From Bin80 sp965116685 (GTDB taxonomy: Bacteria; Bacteroidota; Rhodothermia; Rhodothermales; Bin80): DNA of 64,000 bases. The notes below the pieces were generated by a model. It saw only the letters and a program-made list of their open reading frames with translations. It did not search any database and was not told the origin of the DNA. Made by a program: the position numbers and the translations under genes. This document shows positions 37,657 through 47,316 of the stretch, one piece after another. Location: contig OZ220707.1 in assembly GCA_965116685.1 (NCBI GenBank), positions 186,001 to 250,000 on the forward strand. The letters are read 5' to 3'. Numbering within the stretch: the first letter of the stretch is position 1; each line of letters begins with the position of its first letter.

Positions 37657-37836
37657 ATATTGTAGAAGACCAGGATGCCTGTCAACCGGTGAATAAGCTG
37701 CTCTACATTGATCTTCAGATAGCATGGGCAACTGGATTTGTGTTTGGAAGAATCATTTCTTCTTTGTACCACTTTACCTCACTACAGAAAGAATATATTG
37801 CCCTGCGTTTGAGCACTACAAGTTGGCCTGCCACCA

Positions 37837-38936
37837 ATGAACGGCGTTCGAAATCGGCTGGAACGAATCTCTCTGTCAGGATTCAAGACGCTTAATCCAT
37901 TTGATGACTTTGAGCCAAGGTCAAAAACCGTACTGATCGGCCCCAACGGTGCAGGCAAGTCCAATTTCATCTCATTCTTTCGAATGATGAATTGCGCGTT
38001 GTCTGGATCTGACCAATTGGCCCGCTATGTTGGTCAACAGGGTGGTTCTCGCCGAATTTTACACGATGGACCGGATCGTACGTGTGAAATCAGGGCTATA
38101 TTGACAACCCAAACCTCTTCTGGAGTGATCGATTACGACTTCCGCTTGTTCCATGCTGCAGGTGACACACTGATATTTTCTAAGGAGCGGTATCGCTTTA
38201 CTCGCTCAGAATGGAAGACACAGGCAAAGTGGAACACGCTCGGTGTGGGGCACAAAGAATCAGAAATTCTCAAGGCTGCACATGAGCATCAGACTGCCCG
38301 CGACATCCATTCTCTGTTAAGGAAAATTGTTGTCTATCAGTTCCACAATACATCTGATAATTCACGCATTCGTGGAAAGTGGTCAACCCATGATAACCGC
38401 TGGCTTAAGGAAGATGCGGCAAATATCGCGCCGGTACTCCATCGCCTGAAAACCCACGCCCCCCCTGCTATCAACGTATCATTGATCACATCCGACTCGT
38501 TCTGCCGATGTTCTCCGACTTTGAGTTGGAGCCGGACTATGGTAACTTGATGTTACAATGGCGAGAAAAAGGCACAGACGAGGTGTTTGACGCGTCTCAG
38601 GCATCAGACGGTTTGCTCCGTATCGTTGCCCTGATCACTCTACTTCTACAACCATCAAGTGATCTGCCAGACACTCTAATTCTTGATGAACCCGAACTCG
38701 AATTACATCCCTCAGGTAATCTGATCGCCGCAGCCGCAGTGAAGCCCCAGATCATTGTGGCCACGCAATCAGCCCTGATGGTTGACTGCTTTGACCCCGA
38801 GGATATCGTGGTTATTGCGCGACCTTGCCGTGCATCTACCTTTCGACGACTTGATCCTCAGGAACTCGGTGAGTGACTTTCAGACTACTCTCTGTCAGAG
38901 TTATGGGAGAAGAATGTCATAGGAGGGCGGCCTTGA
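37837..38936 (+). pseudogene. AAA ATPase (RecF/OLD-like), broken by frameshift and stop
   Basis: The first 210 codons read MNGVRNRLERISLSGFKTLN with Walker A GPNGAGKSNF (near residue 37). At a C7 run (38459-38465) the frame shifts; the continuation in another frame is YQRIIDHIRLVLPMFSDFEL, then SDGLLRIVALITLL (signature) and Walker B ILDEPELELHPSG. A TGA at 38874 stops it where related proteins continue; the same frame goes on LSDYSLSELWEKNVIGGRP to TGA 38934. Two lesions, so not functional as read. Next comes a broken DUF4276 gene overlapping by 4 nt, the usual partner of these ATPases. Confidence 0.85.
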
Positions 38937-39280
38937 AAAATTTCCGGCTTAACTTCATTGTAGAAGGGTAGGCGGAAGAAAGATTCGTTAACCAAGTATT
39001 GCAGAACTACTTCGCCATCCGATCAATTTATACCGCAGCGCACTGCATTACAACCCGACGTCACCGGCGTAAGCCGCACATCAAACGCCGGGGCGGTTTG
39101 ACGACTTACCGCCATGCATATGGCGACATTCGGTGATGGATCAAGGAGGAAAAGTCTAAAAATGTCAGATTCACGACCATGTTTGATCTGTATGGTCTAC
39201 CTAATGACTTCCCCTGCTACGAAAATGCTGACAAAGAATCTGCCCCCTATCTGCATGCAAAAACTCTGAAAAAACTTTAG
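38933..39280 (+). pseudogene. DUF4276 (TOPRIM-like) protein, decayed
   Basis: Starts with TTG overlapping the ATPase stop. It reads KNFRLNFIVEG-stop-AEERFVNQVLQNYF, then RRGGLTTYRHAYGDIR-stop-WIKEEKS and RFTTMFDLYGLPNDFPCYEN, a clear DUF4276 order. The FIVEG..EE phrase is the glutamate motif of a TOPRIM-type nuclease. Stops at 38969 (TAG), 39134 (TGA) and 39278 (TAG); after the last one, related codons may go on in another frame (AESVNDWRLHGLEE). Not functional. Confidence 0.8.
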
Positions 39281-39676
39281 CCGAGTCTGTGAACGACTGG
39301 CGACTTCATGGACTTGAAGAGCCCAACTGCTCTCCGACTATACGGAAGTTTAGAATACACTTCCCATGGTATTCATTGAGGATTCGTAAGACGGTAATGG
39401 TGGCTATTCAGAGTGCAACTTCTCTTAACGCAAGTTTTCAAAATCGGTCGGATACTGACTGACATCTTGCGATAATTTAGAGATTTTCGTCCTCAATTGG
39501 GCTATTTCAGCGCAACGCAAGTTAAGCAATTAATTTCTATGCATCCTCATACGACGATATGAGACGTGGAAATAAAATTGTGTATATTTGCCCAAAGACA
39601 GAGTGCATGCAATCCGCCTCTGGGTCGAATGTGTCACAATTTCTTGATCTCAGAACATGATTACTCTCAGGCTTTC
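39281..39676. other. Decayed flank and leader of the T9SS protein gene
   Basis: No intact gene. The left part may hold more of the DUF4276 remnant in shifted frame. The right part is AT-rich and has a -7 element at 39583. A 10-bp direct repeat AACGCAAGTT occurs near 39428 and 39519. Confidence 0.35.
39583..39590 (+). promoter_or_regulatory. Bacteroidota-type -7 promoter element
   Basis: TATATTTG, exact TAnnTTTG, about 87 nt before the chosen ATG of the type IX secreted protein. No clear -33 box. Confidence 0.45.
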
Positions 39677-41761
39677 ATGATGCGTAACTTGATACTTAGT
39701 TCTGCTGTGCTACTGGCAATGTGGGGAGCATATACCCCCGTACACGCGCAGATCGAAATACAGCCAAAATTAATCGTTATTGATTCTGGCCCGCAATCTC
39801 AAAACTCGGCAGCTTTTCATTCAATAGATATGGACTCACGCGTTTGGAACGTGAGGAGTTCCATCGAAAAAGGACACAGTGACGGAGGGTGCCAAGTTGG
39901 GCAGATGGCATCTGCCCAGGCGTTCTGTGCGATCAAAATAAAAACTTTTTCTCCGCCTGCCAGCACGGAATTTATTGATATTCAATATGACCAGGGAGAG
40001 GCTGTCGGTGCTGAAGAAGGTGAGAACAATCTATTCATCGGTTTACCATCGGCAACAAGGATGTCCACGCAGTTTGTTCCGAAGACTTCTTCTGACGACA
40101 GTCGAAAGGTCTACCTTGATCGCATCTGGATTGCGCCTTACTTTGACAATCAGTTTCTGAACACAGAACTACCTTCCTCTGCCCCCCGAGACATTACTAT
40201 CTACATTTACTCAAATGAAGCGGGTAGCCCAGGAGAAGTCTTGTTCGAAAAGGTAATTGAAGACACGAGGGATTTTGTTCCTGCAAACTATGATCTGAAT
40301 TTCCTTGAAATAAACCTTTCAGACGAAGAGATCGGGGCCTTGCCGGATGTCGTTCATATTGCATATGGTAATGCTGGAAATGACGAGAATCTCTTAATCA
40401 TTGGACCAGCCCCCTATACAACACAAGATGTGTCGGATTTAACTACAAATGGCATTAGGTGGCGGGAACTTTGGGAGGCAACCGACGAGACTAGGGGGAA
40501 ATTATTCCATGAAACTATGGTCCCCATACGTGCTCGCTTTCGACTGGGGGGGACGGATAATTCTTTTCAGTTTGCTCAGCAAGTTGCAAATCAATCCTTC
40601 CCAATTGGACAGGCAATTACTCCGTTCGTGTTACCGGAAGCTAGTGGAGCAGGCACAGCGCCATTCAGTTATTCCCTGAAGCCAGAGTTGCCCTCTGGAT
40701 TAAGCTTTAATCCATCCACACGGACCGTCAGTGGGACACCATTGCAAGTTACGGCTACCCCCGTAACGTATACATACACGGCAACGGACGCTAATGGTTT
40801 CAGTACTAATTTACGGTTCACGATTGAGATCTATTCTGCAGACAATGCTCCGACGTTCGTGGACATTCAGTACGATCCGGGGGAACTACTGAGCACCCCT
40901 ACTGATGGAGGCCGTACGATTAGCTTCGGCCTTCTTCCGCCTGCGGGGAGGATGGCCACCCAATTTATTCCTAAAGCATCCTCGAGAGATAATCAAGAGA
41001 TCCGGATTGATCGTGTATGGTTGTCGCCTTACTATCTAAATCAACTTCGTGAATCTAGCTTATCTGACTCTGCCCCCCGGGACTTAACCCTCTATATCTA
41101 TTCAGACCAAGCGGGTATGCCTGGGGAGGTGCTATTCTCAAAGATGATTGAAGATCCAAGAGCTTATTCTTCACTTCAGAGTTTGGATTTAGATTTCTTT
41201 GAAATAGACCTTTCAAACGAAGCGATCGGCATCTTGCCAGATACCGTCCACATTGCATACGGTAATGCCGGAACCGATGAAAATCTGCTACTCACTTCGG
41301 GATCATATTACCCGGCAGAAAACTTGTCCTATCTTTCAGCAAATGGTACCGAATGGAGTGAGCTTTGGAACTATCTCTTTAGCGGGGAGGCGATCTTTGA
41401 CAAAGCAGTAATTCCCATACGTGCTCGCTTTCAGTTCAGAAAAGGTACTCCTGTGCAAATCAGACAGGCGAGGTCATTGCCAGAAACGTTCGTGGTACAT
41501 GGAAACTACCCAAATCCTTTTCAGAAATCGACAAACTTGCACTTTGACCTTCCCGCACCTGCCCGTGTGAGCATAGAGGTCATCGACATGTTGGGACGAC
41601 GGGTACTGGCCGTACCACCCGTAGAATTAACCGCAGGATCGGGGCAGCATATTGCATTAGATGGACAGTCGCTTGCACCTGGACATTATCTGTATCGTGT
41701 GATGATGTCCTCGGTGGAAGGCAGTTCAGTTCAAACGGGGCAATTCGTACGTTTCCGGTAG
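39677..41761 (+). CDS. Type IX-secreted surface protein with duplicated domain
   Basis: 694 aa from ATG 39677 (signal peptide MMRNLILSSAVLLAMWG, ends VHAQ). Two copies of a domain of about 170 aa: the first from FIDIQYDQGEAVG, the second from FVDIQYDPGELLS, both with a RMSTQFVPK/RMATQFIPK phrase, APRD(I/L)T(I/L)YIYS and HIAYGNAG. Between them is a putative Ig (He_PIG) domain, PSGLSFNPSTRTVSGTP. The end (GNYPNPFQKSTNLHFDLP to GHYLYRVMMSS) is a T9SS type A sorting domain. Likely attached to or released from the outer membrane. The longer frame from 39566 overlaps the promoter and is rejected. Confidence 0.82.
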   Translation: MMRNLILSSAVLLAMWGAYTPVHAQIEIQPKLIVIDSGPQSQNSAAFHSIDMDSRVWNVRSSIEKGHSDGGCQVGQMASAQAFCAIKIKTFSPPASTEFIDIQYDQGEAVGAEEGENNLFIGLPSATRMSTQFVPKTSSDDSRKVYLDRIWIAPYFDNQFLNTELPSSAPRDITIYIYSNEAGSPGEVLFEKVIEDTRDFVPANYDLNFLEINLSDEEIGALPDVVHIAYGNAGNDENLLIIGPAPYTTQDVSDLTTNGIRWRELWEATDETRGKLFHETMVPIRARFRLGGTDNSFQFAQQVANQSFPIGQAITPFVLPEASGAGTAPFSYSLKPELPSGLSFNPSTRTVSGTPLQVTATPVTYTYTATDANGFSTNLRFTIEIYSADNAPTFVDIQYDPGELLSTPTDGGRTISFGLLPPAGRMATQFIPKASSRDNQEIRIDRVWLSPYYLNQLRESSLSDSAPRDLTLYIYSDQAGMPGEVLFSKMIEDPRAYSSLQSLDLDFFEIDLSNEAIGILPDTVHIAYGNAGTDENLLLTSGSYYPAENLSYLSANGTEWSELWNYLFSGEAIFDKAVIPIRARFQFRKGTPVQIRQARSLPETFVVHGNYPNPFQKSTNLHFDLPAPARVSIEVIDMLGRRVLAVPPVELTAGSGQHIALDGQSLAPGHYLYRVMMSSVEGSSVQTGQFVRFR

Positions 41762-41767
41762 CGTTAC

Positions 41768-41802
41768 AATACGATTGATTGACCTTGATCGTCAGTCGTA
41801 TT
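41768..41802 (+). terminator. Hairpin after the T9SS gene
   Basis: AATACGATTGA (41768-41778) pairs with TCAGTCGTATT (41792-41802), 11 bp with one G-T pair and a 13-nt loop. No T run follows, so terminator activity is uncertain. Confidence 0.35.
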
Positions 41803-42207
41803 CTGGGGAATGCAGGAAGATTCTTGCCAGAACAGCGTTGAACTCCCAGCCAGTAAGCATGCCAGATGCATCCGAGCGGTTTTAAGAAGCCCGAGCTTGG
41901 TAGTGTCCTGAATTTTCCAGGCCCTCACCGTTCCGAATGTGCGTGTTCGCGAACATGGCGGTAAGGCTCAATATCTACGAGGACTGGACCTGTGCCCAGA
42001 TGCTGTCTCAAAACGCGGGCACCACTAAAATAATCGAAGGCCTAATCATTTTATCTGGAGTTCCTGAATCAGGGAAAGTTCACCCTGGAGGATCTCCTCG
42101 TCTAAAGAATCCTGCCCCCGTTCAATTCCCATACGGAACCCTCCTGTTTCGCATAGAACACTCCCATGAAAAAGGCGGATGTGTCAGCGTTCCCTCTCTC
42201 GTGGAGG
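41803..42207. other. Intergenic, possible IS end remnant
   Basis: No credible gene. GGTAGTGTCCTGAATTTTCC near 41900 looks like an insertion sequence end without its element. An open frame of 110 codons from 41937 has no protein-like features. Confidence 0.3.
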
Positions 42208-43002
42208 TCAGATCTGGATATGAGCATACTTGGACACCAGCCAATTCTGCATGGAAGGGATGGGAATAACATAGCTGTTTTCTCGCTCATCTAGTATTCC
42301 CTTTTGTTTCGCACGGTGAAATATCTCCTCTGCCTCTTCGCGGTTGCACTCCTGGGTCAGGGAGGATATGATCATAGTGTAGCTCGTACTTCCCCCTATA
42401 GGAACATCTGCAAATACTCTCGCTAGGCAATGTATATGCTCTCTATAAAACCCCCGCGTCCGTTGTTCGTAATACCTTGTTCGAGAGACGCGTCCTGCTT
42501 TCAGAACGGTATTTATCCCCTCGGTGGTCATAATCCTTTTATCTGCCAACAGTTGCTTCAACGCAAGTTCTACGTACGACACGATGTGTTGCGGCCAGCC
42601 GTGTGTTTCTCTGGCAATCGCATGAATCCATTCTGCGGGATCCCCTTTTGCCCCGCCTTCCTTTTTAAGCCAATCATGGAGGACCGCGTGCTCAGCCTCC
42701 TTCTCCAACGTGCCCAGCTCTACAAAACATTTGCCGTCAAACCTTGAAATTCCCAATATTCAAAGGCTTTCGCCGTAGTTCCCAGCCCCGCCGCCAAGAG
42801 TATGGCAGGTCTGTGTAACATGCCATTGTGGATCCTATTAAGCACTTCGGTTACGGTTCCAGTTTGGTCAGCAGGAGGTGCGCTGCTTGCCCCCAATGTT
42901 TGCGCTTCGTCCAAAGTGAGGAGTAAAGGCTTCTTGCCTTTGCCAAGTATTTCCCTTACTGTTCTCCCAGCCCTGTCAACTGTAATCAATGCCTCTGGGA
43001 TT

Positions 43003-43010
43003 CTGATTTT
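43003..43010. repeat. Left target duplication of ISL3 element
   Basis: CTGATTTT, repeated at 44413-44420. Eight bp is the usual ISL3 duplication length. Confidence 0.8.
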
Positions 43011-44412
43011 GGCTCTTCGCTTTTACGTGTGGGTAGTATGATTTTGGAAGCCTACTGGATACAAATCCAGTCCGCCGAGATAGAAGTAGATTGCATTGGC
43101 AAACCGCTGTTTGTTTCGGAATCCACGAGCACGAATTTTGACGGATTTGATGCGACTGTTGATGCTCTCGACGGGGCCATTGCTGACCTTTAAGACCACT
43201 GCATTGATCATCCCCCACAAATGATTCTTGATGGTTTTCGCCGCTTTTTTCATCGGTTCCAGTTGGCAACGCATGGCCCAGGACAACCATCGTTTCCATC
43301 CTTTGAGTGCCCACGTGGGATGGACATAATACCATAACTTCTGGGACAATTCCTTGATGGCCCACGCACGAGCTGTTTTCAGCGAACTGGTCTTTAACTG
43401 GTTGAATCGTTTCTTTTGCCGCGTCGACATATTCTTCGGATTGGTCAGCCAATCATACTTGGTTCCAGTGAGATCGTAGATTTCTTCTTTCCGCAATTCC
43501 CGGTTCTCCTGCCGACGGACTTTATCCACGGCATCTCCAATGTATTTGGCCACATGAAAGCGATCAAATGAAATCTTTTTGTCTGCGCCGGGGACCCACA
43601 ATTTCGTGGCACTGATATACGCGGGCCACATATCCATACTGACGCTTTCAATGGCGTCCAACTGCTCCGCAGAACGTCCACCATAATACCCGTTCAAACT
43701 GGCCATTGTCCGACCCTCCCCGACATACAGCACGGTGGCCGTGTCTGGATTGGACACCACAGTAATGTAATTGTGCCCTTTCTTATAAGAGGTCTCATCG
43801 ACACAGATATGGGCAATGGGTTCGTCTTCTCTGCGGTCCAGTCCCCGATTTACCGCACGCTCCATAATGTTGGCAATCATCGTCCAACTGACTCCCATCC
43901 TGGAGGCCACCGTTGAAATACTGGTGGTATTCAGCAACCAGTGAATGACCTTCGCTTCAAATGCCGTCGTAAAACGCACGCGCTCATCCGCCCAGGGCAC
44001 CGAAACCGTCTTGATTCCATGCTCCGAACACTCCACCCGAGGAACTTTCGCAACCACACTCGTCTGATACTCGCAGATATCCGTATGACGCCATTTCCGA
44101 AGACGATGGTCGTAGCCAGGACAAACTTTGTTACATTCAGGACAGCGAAGTACCGAACCCTCCGAACAAATCACATGGATCTCAGCCAGCTGCGTTGCAT
44201 CATCTTGCTTGATCTCCGAGACTTCCCACGGAGACTGAATCCCTAACAATCGATTGATATCTTGAATACGTACACTCATGGTGAATGAAATATTTGATTT
44301 GAACTCCAAAAACAGACCCAAAATAAATAAATAAATCCATTCCGAATCTATTCAATCGCATCGTGGTTCATCTCAGTTCTGACTCCGAACCCACTTAAAA
44401 AGGGGAAGCCCC
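43011..44412 (-). mobile_element. ISL3-family insertion sequence (1,402 bp)
   Basis: Ends defined by imperfect inverted repeats of about 24 bp: left GGCTCTTCGCTTTT...GTGGGT, right (inward) GGGGCTTCCCCTTTT...GTGGGT, 16 of 24 positions equal. The flanks are perfect 8-bp duplications. One transposase gene fills the element. Inserted in the ATPase pseudogene. Confidence 0.88.
43023..44279 (-). CDS. ISL3-family transposase
   Basis: 418 aa from ATG 44279. N-terminal zinc ribbon (LRCPECNKVCPGYDHRLRKW), HTH (TSISTVASRMGVSWTMIANI), then a DDE domain with HICVDETSYKKGHNY, SMDMWPAYISA, and SNGPVESINSRIKSVKIRAR near the end. Length and order match ISL3/IS204-type transposases; it looks intact and could be active. 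Confidence 0.92.
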   Translation of the reverse strand: MSVRIQDINRLLGIQSPWEVSEIKQDDATQLAEIHVICSEGSVLRCPECNKVCPGYDHRLRKWRHTDICEYQTSVVAKVPRVECSEHGIKTVSVPWADERVRFTTAFEAKVIHWLLNTTSISTVASRMGVSWTMIANIMERAVNRGLDRREDEPIAHICVDETSYKKGHNYITVVSNPDTATVLYVGEGRTMASLNGYYGGRSAEQLDAIESVSMDMWPAYISATKLWVPGADKKISFDRFHVAKYIGDAVDKVRRQENRELRKEEIYDLTGTKYDWLTNPKNMSTRQKKRFNQLKTSSLKTARAWAIKELSQKLWYYVHPTWALKGWKRWLSWAMRCQLEPMKKAAKTIKNHLWGMINAVVLKVSNGPVESINSRIKSVKIRARGFRNKQRFANAIYFYLGGLDLYPVGFQNHTTHT

Positions 44413-44420
44413 CTGATTTT
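44413..44420. repeat. Right target duplication of ISL3 element
   Basis: CTGATTTT, equal to 43003-43010. Confidence 0.8.
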
Positions 44421-44882
44421 CAGAGATTCTGAGTGTGGACCAGGGAAATTTTCCCGAACCAAGAAAATAACGTAATGCGTCTGGATCCCAAAGGGCGGCT
44501 GGTTCAATCTCTGCAGTCTTCCATCCCTTTTCCTGTGCCCGTTTTTTACATTCATCAAGTAGGGCACTCTTGCCCGCCCCGGGGGCTCCTTGAATCAAAA
44601 AGGCCGTGCCCGTTTTCATCTTTCCCGCGTCCTCCACAAGTTCATGAAAATCACGTAATATCTTTTTTCGTCCATGAAAATACTTGCTCGGCCCACGGTC
44701 AGAAACCCGAATAGGCTGGTGGGAATGAACTGGACGCTGGGATTTACGCATGGAACTAAAATGCTGCTAAAATCATGAATACCGGATCATTCAAGCAGTT
44801 CAAATGAACTCCCACAATTTCGTTGGACGATGAAAATAGCTCAACGGTTCCAGGATACGAAGCCGTTTAATTCTTGATATTT

Positions 44883-45117
44883 CCGCTCGCCCAGCAGGGT
44901 GGTTATCGCCGAATTTTGCATGACGGGCCGAATCGTACGCGCGAAATCCAGAGCACCATAACGATCCAAACCCCTCTTGGAGTGAGCGATTACAAATTCC
45001 GCTTGCTCCACGCTGTCGGTGACACACTGATATTTGCTAATGAGCGGTATTGCTTCACTCGTTCGGAATGGAAAGTAAAGGGATCCGGTGATGCTTTGGC
45101 TCGCCTAGATGCAGATT
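44883..45117 (+). pseudogene. Fragment of a second AAA ATPase copy
   Basis: Encodes AQQGGYRRILHDGPNRTREI and FRLLHAVGDTLIFANERYCF, matching residues about 66-125 of the broken ATPase at 37837 (QQGGSRRILHDGPDRTCEI, FRLFHAAGDTLIFSKERYRF). Many differences, so it is a separate copy and not a recent duplicate. Both ends of the gene are missing. The bases from 45118 to 45369 contain no gene I recognise. Confidence 0.72.
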
Positions 45118-45369
45118 AACAGGACGGAAGAAAAGGACGTCTGTTCAGCTGCCAAACTCGTTTGTGAGCGTCCCTCAAATGGGCGCTAATGTCTAATGGG
45201 GCATGGAGGCCGGGCTACTAACCTATGATTCGAGCTTCCACGGTGGAGCTAAACTGCTGGTGGAGTATATCCCGGCTACCCAGACCCGCAGGCAACCCTT
45301 ACACGGCACAATGGTGTTGCCAATATCTACATGGTCACTGCGGACGCAGGTGGTGAATAAAAACGTTTT

Positions 45370-45479
45370 GAATTGTAGGCTACATCTTTTTTCCAGATGG
45401 TCCAGAGCACCTTCAGTATTTTGCGCTGGGTATTGAGCCGCGCATGCACCGGGTTCCCGGTGCGGCGGAGGGAGGCATC
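45370..45479. repeat. 110-bp direct repeat, left copy
   Basis: Identical to 47410-47519 over all 110 bases and placed exactly outside the IS1634-family element. It also encodes, on the minus strand, the end of an IS110-like transposase (HARLNTQRKILKVLWTIW). Confidence 0.95.
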
Positions 45480-45602
45480 TTGACTTCGACGGTTACCTCC
45501 GTCACAGGGGTTCTGGAGTGGGATTTCCGGGAAAACTGAACACTACCAATCCCCCTTTTCAGGGCGGAATGATGAAGATCGAGACCGAATGGGACGCTTG
45601 AT

Positions 45603-47261
45603 TTAGGAGGTCGTCCCCTCTTTGAACAGTACGGTCTGGCGCTGTATCGTCAGACCGACTGTCTGGTATAGGCGCCCGCTCGTTTCGGTAACCTTCGATG
45701 GAAGAAGGTATTCTGCCCGATTGCCTCGATCACAAATCATGGAGGTTTCCACCGCACCAAGTTCTGCTAAAATCTGCCCTTCACTCAGGCGATGTTTTGA
45801 ACCAAACCTCGCATTATATCGGTGTCGGAAGATCCGTAACAGGGCAAATGCAACAAAACAGATTGCAATATGGGCACGCACCCGACGCTCGACCCAGTGA
45901 AAGATGGGCCGGATCGCCATGGTGTGTTTCATCACACGAAAACCTTCTTCAATTCGCCATAACTCTCCATAATGTTGATAGACTTGTTCTGGAGTCAGAT
46001 CCTCCAGACTCGTCCAGACCCCATGCAGCCCATCAAACTTCTCATCCCGAACAATCGCTGCTTGATCTAAGCTCACTCCATCCTGCTTCACCTTCAGAAA
46101 TCGACCACTTCTGCCGGTGCCCTTGACCCCCTGTTTCAAACGATTCTTCACCTTCTCAATTGCCTTCTCCCGTGAATGTACATCCCGAGCTGCCTTCTTT
46201 GGACAATAGCGCAAAATCAAGCGTCGACCACCAAGTTTGTGTTCGGTAACCTTACGACCCGTCGTTAAAACCTTCCAAGACTGTGCCCCGAGAATCGTCT
46301 TGGTGTGGAGTTGATTTAATGACCGTAAACGTGCAGCCACGATATAGTCACAGCCCAGACTTTGCAACAACGCTAAATTCTCCTTGCTCAACATCCCTGA
46401 ATCGGCAACGACAATCATCCGATCCAAATCAAAACATTCTTTGAGGCGCGTCATCGCCGGTTCAAGCGTCTTTACATCGGTGGTATTGCCGGGAAAGAGT
46501 TCGTACGTGACCGGAAGCCCTTCTTGGGTTTGGATCAATGCCAAGACCAACTGAACCTTTTTGGGCTTCCCATCCTTGCTAAACCCTTTCTTGCGTAGCT
46601 CATCCGGCAACTCACTGGCAAAGCTCAATGTCGTCACATCAAAAAACAGCACCTTCAGTTTCCCGCCAAGCATGCCGAGCGTCTCGTTGGAGACCAGCTG
46701 CTTCATCTGTTCAATTCGGTCGTCCGTGACGGCATCCATCATCCGATAGAACTTCTCCACCGGAACGTCCACCCCCGCATCCTTGGACATCTGCCGTGCA
46801 TGGGCCAGTTTACTATCCCCAGGTGCAGCCAGACGAAGTAAAACCGCTTGCTTGAACAGACGACGAGACATCTTCTGACGGCGATCAAAGACCTCTGTAA
46901 ACCGCATCTGGTGATACAGGGCCCCCATGACCTCGTGAAAGCCCAGACAGATGCGCCGTATTTCCTCCAGCTTCCGTGCATCTTTGATCACCAGTGCCTT
47001 CGACTCCCGTTTTTTTCTGCGGGCAGCCACCACCTCGTCTACATAAGACTCTGCAGGAAATAAGGAGGGTTGCAGGTCTTCTTGGATCCGAGCTAATTCC
47101 AGATAGGCAATTTTAACCAGACCGTCCACTGCATCCGGGTGAACGCTTCCCATGTGTCGGACGATACGAACCCGCGGCTTTCTTTCCTTATTACGGTAGC
47201 TCTCAACAATCTGGACAGAGATGTTTTTCGTGGTTTTTCGTTTGAGTTCTCGGACCCACAT
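45603..47261 (-). CDS. IS1634-family (IS4-like DDE) transposase
   Basis: 552 aa from ATG 47261 (MWVRELKRKTTKNISVQIVE); the frame to 47303 overlaps the promoter. DDE residues are visible in KVLFFDVTTLSFAS, RMIVVADSGMLSKEN, and the YREK-type segment YGELWRIEEGFRVMKHTMAI with HWVERRVRAHIAICFVAFAL after it. Intact and full length, so possibly active. Confidence 0.92.
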   Translation of the reverse strand: MWVRELKRKTTKNISVQIVESYRNKERKPRVRIVRHMGSVHPDAVDGLVKIAYLELARIQEDLQPSLFPAESYVDEVVAARRKKRESKALVIKDARKLEEIRRICLGFHEVMGALYHQMRFTEVFDRRQKMSRRLFKQAVLLRLAAPGDSKLAHARQMSKDAGVDVPVEKFYRMMDAVTDDRIEQMKQLVSNETLGMLGGKLKVLFFDVTTLSFASELPDELRKKGFSKDGKPKKVQLVLALIQTQEGLPVTYELFPGNTTDVKTLEPAMTRLKECFDLDRMIVVADSGMLSKENLALLQSLGCDYIVAARLRSLNQLHTKTILGAQSWKVLTTGRKVTEHKLGGRRLILRYCPKKAARDVHSREKAIEKVKNRLKQGVKGTGRSGRFLKVKQDGVSLDQAAIVRDEKFDGLHGVWTSLEDLTPEQVYQHYGELWRIEEGFRVMKHTMAIRPIFHWVERRVRAHIAICFVAFALLRIFRHRYNARFGSKHRLSEGQILAELGAVETSMICDRGNRAEYLLPSKVTETSGRLYQTVGLTIQRQTVLFKEGTTS

Positions 47262-47284
47262 GACACAGTTGGTTGGTGAATTAC

Positions 47285-47316
47285 AAAGATACGAAAAATA
47301 CAATTAAAAAGCAAGA
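47285..47316 (-). promoter_or_regulatory. Promoter of the IS1634 transposase (-33/-7)
   Basis: On the minus strand CTTG (47313-47316), a 20-nt spacer, then TATCTTTG (47285-47292), which fits the Bacteroidota consensus TTTG-N19/20-TAnnTTTG. The expected start point lies 15-20 nt before ATG 47261. Confidence 0.68.

Larger units (their letters stand above)
42208..44751 (-). pseudogene. P-loop ATPase split by an ISL3 element and frameshifts
   Basis: N-terminal part (44751 to about 44421): MRKSQRPVHS..., then Walker A LIQGAPGAGKSALL at residues 55-62. After removal of the element at 43011-44412 the gene continues as IPEALITVDRAGR, Walker B PLLLTLDEAQTLG, and, after another frameshift near 42760, LGISRFDGKCFVELGTLEKE and a helical C-terminus to 42208. 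The frame also fails to match across the insertion, so the gene had or gained more than one lesion. An AAA_16-like ATPase of about 380-400 aa is inferred; role unknown. Confidence 0.75.

Noticed and set aside
38459..38465. Programmed frameshift in the ATPase at C7
   Set aside because: The gene also has an in-frame stop and its partner has three, so ordinary decay explains it better.
41937..42269. 110-codon open frame on the plus strand
   Set aside because: Runs into the antisense of the ATPase pseudogene, with no protein-like motif.
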